Source: Gallionellaceae bacterium
GTDB taxonomy: Bacteria; Pseudomonadota; Gammaproteobacteria; Burkholderiales; Gallionellaceae
Direction: 5' to 3'
Length of the DNA: 62,930 bases
Assembly: GCA_030834965.1 (NCBI GenBank)
Contig: JAUQWW010000029.1
Span: 1 to 62,930, forward strand
Shown one piece after another: positions 27,117-34,791 of this stretch. A model generated the notes under the pieces. It was not told the DNA's origin. It saw only the letters and a list, made by a program, of their open reading frames with translations, and ran no database searches. The position numbers and the translations under genes are program-made. Positions within the stretch are counted from its first letter, which is position 1, and every line of letters starts with the position of its first letter.

Positions 27117-28742
27117 TTACATCTTAAAGCGGGCCACAGCGGCCTGCATGTTTTCAGCCAGATGCTCCAGCCGCATGATTTCCTGCCCGACATGTTCAAT
27201 GGCCGCATAGTTCTCTTCCGCCATTTGCGCAATGCTTTCAACATGGCGCGCAATTTCGTTGCTGGCCTTGCTTTGCTCACCCACCGATGCGGCAATGTCA
27301 TTCACTCCGCTGCTGGCATTGGTGACAGAAGCTCCCGCCTGGGTCAGCACGCTGAACACACGGTCAACATGTTGCTGCGTGGATTGCAGAGACTGCAGGC
27401 CTTGCCTGATGGCATCCTCTACGCTGCCCGATTGCACATCCAGCGTATTGGTTACCTTGTCGATTTCAGTGGCTGATTGTGCAGATTTTTCGGCCAGCTT
27501 GCGCACTTCATCCGCCACCACGGCGAAACCGCGCCCTTGCTCGCCCGCGCGCGCCGCCTCAATCGCCGCATTCAGGGCCAGCAGATTGGTTTGTTCGGCG
27601 ATATCCTTCACCTGCTTGGTCATGCCGGCGATGGTGCGTGCGCTTTGCACGAAATCTCCGACCGATGCCGCAATCTGGTTCACCGCCTTTTCGATGCTGG
27701 CAATCTCGAGGGTCATCACCCCTGCGCTTTCGTTGCCTTGCCGGGTTTGCTCCAGACTTTGCTCGGAAAGCTTGCGCACCTCATCGGCGCTCTCCGCAAC
27801 AGAGGTGATACTCACGGTCATCTGTTCCACCGCAGCAGCCGTCGAAGATGCCGCCTCGCTCTGCGCCTGCGAGCTCTGCGTAATCTGCAGGGATGCGGTG
27901 CCCAGCTGGGCGGCCGTGCCAGCCACATCCTGCACGGTGGCATGGACCTGGCCGATGATGGAAGAAAAGCCAGCCATCAGCGCATTGAATGCAGCGGCAG
28001 CTTGCCCCACCTCATCGTTACCCCGCACGTTCACGCGATGCGACAAATTGCCATCGGCCTGCATGGCCAGCATCGTGTTCTGCAATTCCTTGAATGGCCG
28101 GAGCACCTGATTAACGATCCCGCCAATTACCAGGAACAGTATGACCTGCATCAATATTTGCCCGCCCCACAGCAAGAGGTTGACTTTGCCCAGTTCGGCA
28201 AACTCATCCGACATATCGACCGTAACGCTGGCCGCTCCGTTCACTGCTCCTTCCTGAACCGTATGGCATTGCAGGCAATCGGTTCCGCGAAAATTCCTTT
28301 TTGCGATAAACGGCACCACCACACGCAACGAATCCTTGCCTTCACGCTTAGCAAACTTAAATTGTGACTGCCCACCTTCCAGCACAGCGCGATCCAGATC
28401 ATCCTGCGCCTGCTCTTCCGACAGGCCGGCGCCATACTGATCGCTCACCGGCTTGCCGCGTATGACGCGCAAGTCCAGAATCTTCTCGGTTGCCGCCATT
28501 TTCTGCATAAACAGCTGGCGCTGCTCCGGCTGGCTGATGGTGCCATTGAGCATCATGATATTCAGTCCGTTGATTACCCCGTCCGCCGACACCACGGCTT
28601 TCTGCTTGGCTTCATCCATCACGTGCGCCTCGAACTGAACCATCAGCCAGCGTTGCGCAATGATTAAGATAACCAGAACCATGATCTGGGTTGGGATCTG
28701 TATCTTGTGCTTGAGCGACGCGTTATTCCACCAGTTTTTCAT
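27117..28742 (-). CDS. Chemoreceptor with periplasmic c-type haem motif
   Basis: The 541-residue protein has TM1 at about 13-35, a periplasmic domain (36-187), TM2 at 188-210, HAMP, and a signalling domain with a conserved tip ([39 protein letters not shown]). The periplasmic domain contains CLQCH at 156-160, the CxxCH signature for covalent haem c, followed by [11 protein letters not shown], the layout of Tll0287-type (DUF3365-like) haem sensors. It could therefore sense redox state, oxygen, NO or metal-linked electron flow directly in the periplasm. A FliA-type promoter begins inside the preceding motB stop codon. The terminal sequence has no CheR-docking pentapeptide. Confidence 0.93.
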   Translation of the reverse strand: MKNWWNNASLKHKIQIPTQIMVLVILIIAQRWLMVQFEAHVMDEAKQKAVVSADGVINGLNIMMLNGTISQPEQRQLFMQKMAATEKILDLRVIRGKPVSDQYGAGLSEEQAQDDLDRAVLEGGQSQFKFAKREGKDSLRVVVPFIAKRNFRGTDCLQCHTVQEGAVNGAASVTVDMSDEFAELGKVNLLLWGGQILMQVILFLVIGGIVNQVLRPFKELQNTMLAMQADGNLSHRVNVRGNDEVGQAAAAFNALMAGFSSIIGQVHATVQDVAGTAAQLGTASLQITQSSQAQSEAASSTAAAVEQMTVSITSVAESADEVRKLSEQSLEQTRQGNESAGVMTLEIASIEKAVNQIAASVGDFVQSARTIAGMTKQVKDIAEQTNLLALNAAIEAARAGEQGRGFAVVADEVRKLAEKSAQSATEIDKVTNTLDVQSGSVEDAIRQGLQSLQSTQQHVDRVFSVLTQAGASVTNASSGVNDIAASVGEQSKASNEIARHVESIAQMAEENYAAIEHVGQEIMRLEHLAENMQAAVARFKM

Positions 28743-28798
28743 TTCTTTGCCTCACCATCTTTTACGCAGCAGTGCAACTCCACCCGGCCTGTCATTTC

Positions 28799-28825
28799 TT
28801 AACGACCGCACGGCTGAAAACTTTA
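28799..28825 (-). promoter_or_regulatory. FliA-type promoter of the haem chemoreceptor gene
   Basis: On the minus strand TAAAGTTT (28825-28818), an 11-base spacer and GTCGTTAA (28806-28799) match the sigma-28 consensus with a perfect -35 and 6 of 8 bases in the -10. The first three bases are the motB stop codon. Transcription would begin near 28792, about 50 bases before the receptor ATG, and would drive the cheV-cheV-cheY-cheZ-cheA run. Confidence 0.7.
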
Positions 28826-29788
28826 ATGCTTCGCCGCAGGTGGCAGATTTGCTACACCATCGCTGATTTTCTGCTGCGCGCCCTGTCCGTCGTCATTTTT
28901 TACGTCAACCGTCCCCCCGTCGTTGCGCGCAGCTTCCTCCGCCTTCTTGTTCATCACAATAATGCTGATGCGCCGGTTAATCGGGTTGAGCGGGTCGGAC
29001 TTGTCAAACAGCACGGCGGAAGACAGCCCCACCACGCGCACAATCTTGTCATCGCCCATCCCGCCGGCAATCAGCTCGCGCCGCGACGCGTTGGCACGGT
29101 CCGCCGACAACTCCCAGTTGCTGTACCCCTTTTCGCCAAAAAAATACTGCTGCGCATCGGTATGGCCGGACAGGCTGATCTTGTTCGGAACCTCGTTCAG
29201 CACCACGCCGATTTCATGCAGGATTTCTTTGGTATAGGGCTCCAGTCTGGCGCTACCGGTCTGGAACATGGGGCGGTTTTTTTCATCCACTATCTGGATG
29301 CGCAACCCCTCAGAGGTAATATCGAGCAGGATTTGTTTCTTGAATTGCTGCAATTGCTGGCTGGCATCAATCGCCTTTTCAAGGCTGGCTTTCAATACCC
29401 TGAGCCGATCCAGTTCCTGCTGCTTCTGGAGGCGCGTCATTTCCTCGGTTGACGTCTTAAGCTGGATTTTCTTCTCCGGCCTGATATCACCTTTTCTCAC
29501 TTCGCCCTTGTTGCGTGTCACATCCGTGCCGCCGCCCTTGATCATGCTGGAGCTTTCGCTATTGGACGAGCCCCCAGACATGGAAACAAAAAGCGGGGTC
29601 TTGAAATAATCTGCTATGCCTGCCAAATCCTCCTTGGCAATATTACCCAGCAGCCACATCAGCAGGAAGAACGCCATCATCGCGGTAACGAAATCGGCAT
29701 AGGCAATCTTCCAGGCGCCACCGTGATTGCCGGCTGCCACCTTCTTAATGCGCTTGACTACGATCGGTCGTTTGTCGTTGCTCGCCAT
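28823..29788 (-). CDS. motB: Flagellar stator protein MotB
   Basis: The 321-residue protein has the MotB layout: a basic N-terminus (RPIVVKRIKK), a transmembrane helix beginning IAYADFVTAMMAFFLLMWLL with the proton-carrying Asp, a plug/linker, and an OmpA-like domain (SLSGHTDAQQYF, NWELSADRANASRREL, NRRISIIVM). It pairs with MotA immediately upstream (30-base gap). The DNA of its stop codon is the first part of the FliA-type promoter for the following chemoreceptor gene. Confidence 0.95.
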   Translation of the reverse strand: MASNDKRPIVVKRIKKVAAGNHGGAWKIAYADFVTAMMAFFLLMWLLGNIAKEDLAGIADYFKTPLFVSMSGGSSNSESSSMIKGGGTDVTRNKGEVRKGDIRPEKKIQLKTSTEEMTRLQKQQELDRLRVLKASLEKAIDASQQLQQFKKQILLDITSEGLRIQIVDEKNRPMFQTGSARLEPYTKEILHEIGVVLNEVPNKISLSGHTDAQQYFFGEKGYSNWELSADRANASRRELIAGGMGDDKIVRVVGLSSAVLFDKSDPLNPINRRISIIVMNKKAEEAARNDGGTVDVKNDDGQGAQQKISDGVANLPPAAKH

Positions 29789-29818
29789 GATGCAGTTCCG
29801 CCCCTCCCGGATTCCTGC

Positions 29819-30676
29819 TCAGCGCTTCTGTTTGACATGCTTTTCCAGCTCTTCGAAGCCGGGACGCTCGGAGGAATACAATGCCTTGCGGCCAAACTCG
29901 ACCGCCATTACCGGGGCATAGCCGTTGAGATTGGCCAGCAGCGTGACCTTGATAGTCTGGAGCATCTTGGTGCCTTCATCCGCCTTCTGCCCCAGCAGGC
30001 TTCCCAATGGTCCGACGAAACCGTAGGCCAGCAAAATCCCGAGAAAGGTGCCAACCAGCGCATGGGCAATCAGAATCCCCAACTCCTGGTTCGAAACACT
30101 ACCGACCGATGACATGGTATGCACCACGCCCATCACCGCCGCTACGATACCGAAGGCCGGCATGGCCTGCCCAAGCTCGAAGATTACGTGCGACGGCACC
30201 ATGGCTTCATGGTGATGTGTCTCGATTTCCACATCCATCAGATTTTCGATTTCCATCGCGTTGAGATTGCCGCTCACCATGATGCGCAGATAATCGGTCA
30301 TAAATTCGATCACATGGTGATCAGCCAGCACTTTGGGGTATTTGGCAAACACGGGGCTCTCATGCGGGTTTTCGACATCGCCCTCGATGGACATCAACCC
30401 TTCCTTGCGGACTTTTCCGAGCAGCTCATAGAGCAATGCCATGAGCTCCATGTAGCTTTCCTTGGTGTATTTGTTGCCCTTGAACAGATTGGGTACTGCC
30501 TTAAGAACGGCCTTGATGGTCTTGCTGTTATTTCCCACAAAGAATGAACCCACGGCAGCGCCGCCTATCATCAGCAGCTCCACTGGCTGGAGCAATGCAG
30601 CCAGATGCCCCCCTGCAAGCACAAAGCCGCCAAACACCGAGAGCGTTACGATCACCCACCCAACTATCACCAACAT
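29819..30676 (-). CDS. motA: Flagellar stator protein MotA
   Basis: The 285-residue protein has four transmembrane helices: two at the N-terminus (LVIVGWVIVTLSVFGGFVLA; ELLMIGGAAVGSFFV) and two at about 165-220 (PAFGIVAAVMGVVHTM; HALVGTFLGILLAYGFVGPL). The cytoplasmic loop carries the charged residues that touch FliG. With MotB it makes the proton channel of the main stator. The ATG is preceded by AAGGGAG. The gene follows flhDC; a FliA-type promoter begins in the flhC stop codon and leaves a roughly 290-base leader. Confidence 0.95.
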   Translation of the reverse strand: MLVIVGWVIVTLSVFGGFVLAGGHLAALLQPVELLMIGGAAVGSFFVGNNSKTIKAVLKAVPNLFKGNKYTKESYMELMALLYELLGKVRKEGLMSIEGDVENPHESPVFAKYPKVLADHHVIEFMTDYLRIMVSGNLNAMEIENLMDVEIETHHHEAMVPSHVIFELGQAMPAFGIVAAVMGVVHTMSSVGSVSNQELGILIAHALVGTFLGILLAYGFVGPLGSLLGQKADEGTKMLQTIKVTLLANLNGYAPVMAVEFGRKALYSSERPGFEELEKHVKQKR

Positions 30677-30973
30677 GGCCCAACTCCCTTGAGATTGCGT
30701 TTGCTGCGAGACACTGACCCATCCACACGTTCACGCCCTCACCGACCATTCGGAGAGTGTAGGATAGCCCATCGTGGATTACCCCTGAAGGAGGTGATCT
30801 GCCCTACGACGCACTACACACAAGATCGTTACTGTGCCATTGGTACGCGGCAACAGTCTGAACATTGACATGTTTTTCTGAACCCAAAAACAGCCGGACA
30901 ATCCGCCGTTTTCAGTGCCTTCAAAAAACAAACAACTGAAACGCGCCGTCTGCAACTACATTTCCTGTTAGCT
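30677..30973 (-). promoter_or_regulatory. Long motA leader, no gene seen
   Basis: About 300 bases separate motA from flhC. I see no coding sequence on either strand. The interval contains the 16S-end-like motif at 30784-30803, and an inverted pair TGTTTTT/AAAAACA around 30870-30891 without a terminator tail. If the FliA-type promoter at 30974-31000 is used, nearly all of this is transcribed as a 5' leader. Confidence 0.5.
30784..30803 (-). other. 16S-3'-end-like motif in motA leader
   Basis: On the sense strand of motA this reads GGCAGATCACCTCCTTCAGG, about 112 nt before the ATG. GATCACCTCCTT is identical over 12 bases to the 3' end of bacterial 16S rRNA. The flhB leader has the same string with two small insertions (9758-9783). 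On the opposite strand it would be a very strong Shine-Dalgarno site, but no start codon or open frame follows it there. Confidence 0.5.
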
Positions 30974-31000
30974 TTAACGGCACGCGATGGAAAAACTTTA
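30974..31000 (-). promoter_or_regulatory. FliA-type promoter of motAB
   Basis: On the minus strand TAAAGTTT (31000-30993), an 11-base spacer and GCCGTTAA (30981-30974) match the sigma-28 consensus with one mismatch. The first three bases are the flhC stop codon. Transcription would begin near 30967, leaving a leader of about 290 nt before motA. Confidence 0.8.
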
Positions 31001-31555
31001 GAGTGCCTGGATGGAAGCCTGCAGAGCCGGCGAGTAGCCGTTCTTCCTGGTCTTGCCTGCACGGGAGGGTGGATGACAAATACCGCATATATAGCCGGTA
31101 TACAGCTCATTGGCATGCACAACGAAATGCCCGCTGCATTCGGTACACTCAGTCAGTTGCAGCATCTGCGCATCGAAGAAGCGCACCAGAAACCATGCGC
31201 GCGTGATACTCAGCGCCGGCTCATCGCCGCTTACACCGATTTGCTCCAGGTACAGCCGATAACTCTTGATCAGCGCCTCGACACCGGAAAGGCTGGCGTT
31301 CTTCACGAGGAATTGATGAATATCCATGAACAGTGAGGAGTGGATGTTGGGCGACCAGCTCATGAACCAGTCGGTCGAGTAAGGCAGCATCCCCTTGGAA
31401 GGAGAAGCACCCTTGACCTCCTTGTATAGCTTGAGCAGGCGCTCGCGGCTCAACGCAGTTTCTTCCTGCAACAGCTGCAAGCGCGCGCCCAGCTCAATCA
31501 ATTCGACGGCGATCTGGATCTGGTATGCTTCGGTGACAACACTCTTGTTACGCAT
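30998..31555 (-). CDS. flhC: Flagellar master regulator subunit FlhC
   Basis: The 185-residue protein forms the FlhD4C2 complex that activates class II flagellar promoters. The zinc-binding cysteines fall at C137, C140, C157 and C160 (CTEC ... CGIC), the positions known from E. coli FlhC. Other conserved parts are VELIELGARLQLLQEET, LSRERLLKLYKEV and LPYSTDWFMSW. I start at the ATG at 31555 (MRNKSVV); a frame four codons longer exists. It lies 30 bases after flhD. Its stop codon provides the first bases of the motA promoter. Confidence 0.96.
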   Translation of the reverse strand: MRNKSVVTEAYQIQIAVELIELGARLQLLQEETALSRERLLKLYKEVKGASPSKGMLPYSTDWFMSWSPNIHSSLFMDIHQFLVKNASLSGVEALIKSYRLYLEQIGVSGDEPALSITRAWFLVRFFDAQMLQLTECTECSGHFVVHANELYTGYICGICHPPSRAGKTRKNGYSPALQASIQAL

Positions 31556-31585
31556 GACTCCTCCCACCCGCAGTTAGTCGTAAAA

Positions 31586-31906
31586 TCAGGCAGCCAGCGC
31601 TTCCATCGGCTGACCCGCCATCAGGATAGCGGTATGCGCCTGGGACATCATCCGGTCCTTGTTGTAATCGGTGATCATATTGAGGAGAAGCTTTTCATCG
31701 AAGCGGAAGCGGCACAGCAACATGTTGGATGCCGCCATTTTGAGCAGTTGCGCTGGACTTAGGCCAGCAATGAGTTCGGCCATCTCTTCGCTAATACCCA
31801 GGCGAAAAATGGCTGAGGCTTTGTCTTCCTGGATCATCTGCCGCGCAAGCAGCATGTATGACAGATTGGCTTCTTTAATTTCTTCGTGCAGTTGAGCTGT
31901 ATTCAT
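31586..31906 (-). CDS. flhD: Flagellar master regulator subunit FlhD
   Basis: The 106-residue protein contains the conserved core LLARQMIQEDKASAIFRLGI, then LLKMAASNMLLCRFRFDE, as in enteric FlhD. It dimerises and combines with FlhC. The ATG at 31906 (MNTAQLHEEIKEANLSY) has AAGGGGA upstream; a longer frame upstream is not supported. The 5' leader is about 215 bases long, contains two strong stem-loops and is preceded by a FliA-type promoter, so flhDC is probably controlled both by FliA feedback and after transcription starts. Confidence 0.95.
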   Translation of the reverse strand: MNTAQLHEEIKEANLSYMLLARQMIQEDKASAIFRLGISEEMAELIAGLSPAQLLKMAASNMLLCRFRFDEKLLLNMITDYNKDRMMSQAHTAILMAGQPMEALAA

Positions 31907-32121
31907 GATTCGTCCCCTTGCAAGATAACAACACTGTCTCTTTCGACGGTTGCATCTTGCGGCAGGAACGGAAAGCAAGAAATCGGAAACCTTCCAATTT
32001 CTTTGTAAGAATTTTCCCTACACGGACGGAAAGGCATCCGCTTGCCGATCAACGGGCAAGTGGATGTGGAGGAGCGTTTACCTGAATCTGCAAGGGGAAC
32101 AAATTCAAGCTTACGATTTTG
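31907..32121 (-). promoter_or_regulatory. Structured flhDC leader with two long stem-loops
   Basis: No coding sequence is visible. Two dyads stand out. At 32035-32066, CATCC-x-CTTGCC pairs with GGCAAG-x-GGATG around an 8-base loop (11 pairs plus one mismatch, which becomes a G-U pair only in plus-strand RNA). At 31977-32003, AAGAAAT-x-GGAA pairs with TTCC-x-ATTTCTT around a 3-base loop (12 pairs in minus-strand RNA counting one U-G). Neither has a terminator T-tract. Such a leader suggests control by an RNA-binding protein, small RNA or operator-binding repressor. Confidence 0.6.
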
Positions 32122-32148
32122 TTATCGACAGCCATTTAGAAAACTTTA
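32122..32148 (-). promoter_or_regulatory. FliA (sigma-28) type promoter upstream of flhDC
   Basis: On the minus strand TAAAGTTT (32148-32141), an 11-base spacer and GTCGATAA (32129-32122) match TAAAGTTT-N11-GCCGATAA at 15 of 16 positions. Transcription would begin near 32115, giving a leader of about 210 bases. The flanking DNA up to 32346 is AT-rich, contains no gene I can recognise and is where a sigma-70 promoter would be expected; I did not find a convincing one. Confidence 0.82.
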
Positions 32149-32346
32149 GGCTTTTTTTAAAAAATATTTAACTTTCTTGCATCAGCGTATTAACACACTG
32201 AACAAATTAGCATTTTTATCACGCACAATTGCATCCGGCCTGCTTCTAAGCGTAAAAATGCTGCCCGGGAAGGTGCGGCGGGGTGCCCATATTGGGGTCG
32301 CCGGCATGAATCGTGGTGAGTCAGCCAGGCAGCGGCGCTAATTTTG

Positions 32347-33447
32347 TCAGGCATTGCCTATGCCACGTACGGGCAGATTGATCTGGCGCGCAAAATCTAG
32401 CATGCGCTCGATGGAGACCTTGGCGCGTCGTCCAATGGCCGGATCAACGTGAATTTCGTTCTTGCCGGTTTTCAGCACCTCGGCCAGATTGACCAGTCCG
32501 TTCATCGCCATCCACGGGCAGTGGTTGCAGCTGGTGCAGGTCGCGCCGTAGCCGGCGGTGGGGGCCTCCAGGAAGACCTTGCCGGGCGACAGCGTTTTCA
32601 TCTTGTGCAAAATGCCATTATCGGTCGCCACAATGAATTCATGCGCATCAAGCTGCTGGCTCGCCTTGATAAGCTGCGTCGTCGACCCCACCACATCGGC
32701 CAGCTCCACTACCTTGGGGGGAGATTCCGGGTGCACCAGCACACGCGCGTGCGGATGTTTTGCAACGAGCTCGGCCAGCCCCACTGCCTTGAACTCGTCA
32801 TGCACCACGCATGAGCCCTGCCACAGCAGCATGTCCGCGCCGGTCTGCTGCTGGATGTAGTGCCCCAGATGGCGATCCGGCGCCCACAGGATTTTCTGAC
32901 CTGATTCCTTGAGGTGTTTGACGATGGGCAGTGCGATGAAACTGGTGACCATCCAGTCGGCGCGCGCCTTCACAGCCGCGCTGGTGTTGGCATACACCAC
33001 CACGGTGCGGTCGGGATGCGCGTCACAGAAGGCAGAAAACTCATCCGCCGGACAGCCCAGATCGAGCGAACATTCCGCCTCCAGGTCCGGCATCAACACC
33101 CGCTTTTCGGGATTGAGGATTTTTGCGGTTTCGCCCATGAAGCGCACACCGGCCACCACCAAGGTTTTTGCCGGATGCTGATGGCCGAAGTTGGCCATGT
33201 CGAGCGAATCCGAAACGCAGCCGCCGGTCGCCTCGGCCAGGTCCTGCAAATCGGGATGCACGTAGTAGTGGGCCACCAGCACCGCATCCTGTTCGCGCAA
33301 CAGGCGCTTGATGCGCTCGATCAGCGCGGCCTTTTCCTCCGGCTTCGGTTCCTGCGGCTTCTTCGCCCATGCCTGAGAGATATCGCAGCCGGTCATATTG
33401 CCGGTGCGCGGATGTTCGTAAGCAACGGAGATTTTAGTTTCGGACAT
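32347..33447 (-). CDS. nadA: Quinolinate synthase NadA
   Basis: The 366-residue protein condenses iminoaspartate with dihydroxyacetone phosphate to quinolinate in NAD synthesis, using a [4Fe-4S] cluster. Cysteine ligands are seen in [19 protein letters not shown] and the C-terminal [10 protein letters not shown]. Substrate-binding parts include [19 protein letters not shown] and [14 protein letters not shown] start at the ATG at 33447 ([12 protein letters not shown]), which has GAGAGG upstream and overlaps nudB by 14 bases; the long upstream extension is not supported. It faces the flhDC promoter region at its 3' end. No nadB or nadC lies nearby. Confidence 0.96.
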   Translation of the reverse strand: MSETKISVAYEHPRTGNMTGCDISQAWAKKPQEPKPEEKAALIERIKRLLREQDAVLVAHYYVHPDLQDLAEATGGCVSDSLDMANFGHQHPAKTLVVAGVRFMGETAKILNPEKRVLMPDLEAECSLDLGCPADEFSAFCDAHPDRTVVVYANTSAAVKARADWMVTSFIALPIVKHLKESGQKILWAPDRHLGHYIQQQTGADMLLWQGSCVVHDEFKAVGLAELVAKHPHARVLVHPESPPKVVELADVVGSTTQLIKASQQLDAHEFIVATDNGILHKMKTLSPGKVFLEAPTAGYGATCTSCNHCPWMAMNGLVNLAEVLKTGKNEIHVDPAIGRRAKVSIERMLDFARQINLPVRGIGNA

Positions 33448-33886
33448 GATGCATCCTCTCGGGTAATTGCAGAATCGCCGCGCGGTTGCTGGGCGAAAAC
33501 ACTTTTTCCGCAGCGTCCTGCCACGGCAGCCAGACAAAATTCAAATGCTCACGCGGCGACAATCGGACAGGCAGCCTGTCAGGCAATTCCAGCCCGAACA
33601 CATGCTCGGTATTATGCGTGATGCCGGGCGGATAACGATATTGCCAGACCGGGTAAATCTCGTACACGTTTTTCAGATCCCAATCCGTCAGCGCGTAGCG
33701 TTCAGCCTCCAGGCCAGTTTCCTCAAATACTTCCCGTACCGCCGTTTCACGCAAGTGTTCCCCTTCGTCCTGACTGCCCGTCACGGATTGCCAATAGCCC
33801 GGATGGTCGGCGCGCTCCAGCAGCAGCACATCCAGTGCGGAGGTGTATATCACCACCAGCGTTGAAACAGGCAGCTTGTAGGGCAT
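33434..33886 (-). CDS. nudB: Dihydroneopterin triphosphate diphosphatase NudB (Nudix)
   Basis: The 150-residue Nudix hydrolase has the full Nudix box: [20 protein letters not shown] followed by TGL, fitting Gx5Ex7REUxEExGU. Flanking features, [15 protein letters not shown] at the start and GYWQSVTGS, then [13 protein letters not shown] near the end, are typical of NudB, which removes pyrophosphate from dihydroneopterin triphosphate in folate synthesis. In many proteobacteria nudB follows aspS; here aspS is also upstream, separated by the Mrr, RNase and barstar genes. The chosen ATG at 33886 is nine bases after the barstar stop. Confidence 0.9.
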   Translation of the reverse strand: MPYKLPVSTLVVIYTSALDVLLLERADHPGYWQSVTGSQDEGEHLRETAVREVFEETGLEAERYALTDWDLKNVYEIYPVWQYRYPPGITHNTEHVFGLELPDRLPVRLSPREHLNFVWLPWQDAAEKVFSPSNRAAILQLPERMHHVRN

Positions 33887-33894
33887 GGAAGGAC

Positions 33895-34290
33895 CTAGCA
33901 GAAAAACACCCAGAACGGTTTGTGCTGCAATTTCCAGAAATTCACCGTGTTGGTAAGTATTTCTGACGCAACCCCGTGTTCCGCAGCACTCAACCCCAGT
34001 GTTTCGCTGCCATCGCGCAACAGCAGCACATAACCGGGAGCGCGCTGCCAGGAAAGGTCGCCCATCGCGTCGGCCAGCGCATCCCAATTGCTGCCGAACC
34101 AGCCCGGCGCATGAATAGCCTGTGCCATGGCAGCAAGGAATTCGCCCTTGCCGTGCACCTGCGCCAGGCTCGCTTCAAACAGCGCGAATTCCGCCCGGTC
34201 CACAGCTGCGTACAACTCATCCAGCGTACAGTTCAGGCGGTACACCCCCGCCTCGCCCACATCCTGCAAGCGCGCACACAAAGTACCCAT
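33895..34290 (-). CDS. Barstar-family ribonuclease inhibitor
   Basis: The 131-residue protein contains the barstar fold signature: LDELYAAVDRAEFALFEASL, HGKGEFLAAMAQAIHAPGWF, GSNWDALADAMGDLSW and GYVLLLRDGSETL. Barstar binds barnase-type RNases in the cytoplasm and blocks the active site. The gene starts three bases after the stop of a barnase-like RNase gene, so it is the natural immunity partner. Length and acidic/aromatic content around NWDAL fit the family. Confidence 0.88.
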   Translation of the reverse strand: MGTLCARLQDVGEAGVYRLNCTLDELYAAVDRAEFALFEASLAQVHGKGEFLAAMAQAIHAPGWFGSNWDALADAMGDLSWQRAPGYVLLLRDGSETLGLSAAEHGVASEILTNTVNFWKLQHKPFWVFFC

Positions 34291-34293
34291 CGC

Positions 34294-34695
34294 TTACTCC
34301 TTGATGCGTTGAAAAGTCCGGTAATGGTCGCCGCTGTAATAACACTCCGGCAACCGACCGCACACGATGCGCCGCGCCCCGCGATTGCGTGCGCCCGGCG
34401 TCTTTACCGTGTATTCGCGGTAATAGCCGCGCGAACGCTGCGGCAAACGCTTTTCAAAATTGCCGAACACCACGCCATCGCGCGCAAACGGAAACGGCCC
34501 GCCCCGTTTGATGAGCTGCAGGGTCGTGCGCCCTTCCGGCGGCAAATCGGCTGCGGCGATATCTTGAACTATGCTGTCATTTTGCGAATACCCGCGTGCA
34601 CAAGCTTGTGTGGAGACCAGTGCAAGAAGCACCGCGAGCAAGACAGGCAAATGTTTCTGTACATATGCGCCAAAGAATCCGTCATTTCCGCGCAT
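34294..34695 (-). CDS. Secreted barnase-like ribonuclease
   Basis: The 133-residue protein has a signal peptide (HLPVLLAVLLALVSTQACA) and a mature domain of about 100 residues with barnase/RNase Sa features: LPPEGRTTLQLIKRGGPF, FGNFEKRLPQ, a catalytic Glu in YYREYTV, arginines in RNRGARRIV, and the C-terminal catalytic His in GDHYRTFQRI. The catalytic Glu-Arg-His set appears intact. The start is uncertain: the only ATG that keeps the signal peptide short (34695) lies inside a palindromic repeat, so the original start region may have been replaced by insertion of the repeat. The adjacent barstar gene would protect the producer. Confidence 0.82.
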   Translation of the reverse strand: MRGNDGFFGAYVQKHLPVLLAVLLALVSTQACARGYSQNDSIVQDIAAADLPPEGRTTLQLIKRGGPFPFARDGVVFGNFEKRLPQRSRGYYREYTVKTPGARNRGARRIVCGRLPECYYSGDHYRTFQRIKE

Positions 34696-34747
34696 GCGGG
34701 AATCCAGTTTTCTTGTTTGGCTGGATTCCCGCATGCGCGGGAATGAC
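34681..34747. repeat. REP-like palindromic repeat, copy 1
   Basis: Arms of 27 bases at 34681-34707 and 34721-34747 are inverted with one mismatch, around a 13-base loop. Each arm starts or ends with GTCATT and GGAATCCAG and has a CCCGC/GCGGG core. The same arm sequence, with a slightly different core, occurs at 52435-52558. It overlaps the presumed start of the RNase gene. Confidence 0.85.
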
Positions 34748-34791
34748 AACCGTTGGGTTTCTGAAGTTAAACACAGAAGTGCCATGACGCC

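Noticed and set aside
30788-30799. AAGGAGGTGATC as a ribosome-binding site for a plus-strand gene
   Set aside because: No ATG, GTG or TTG at normal spacing opens a meaningful frame; the motif makes more sense on the minus strand, where a second copy exists.
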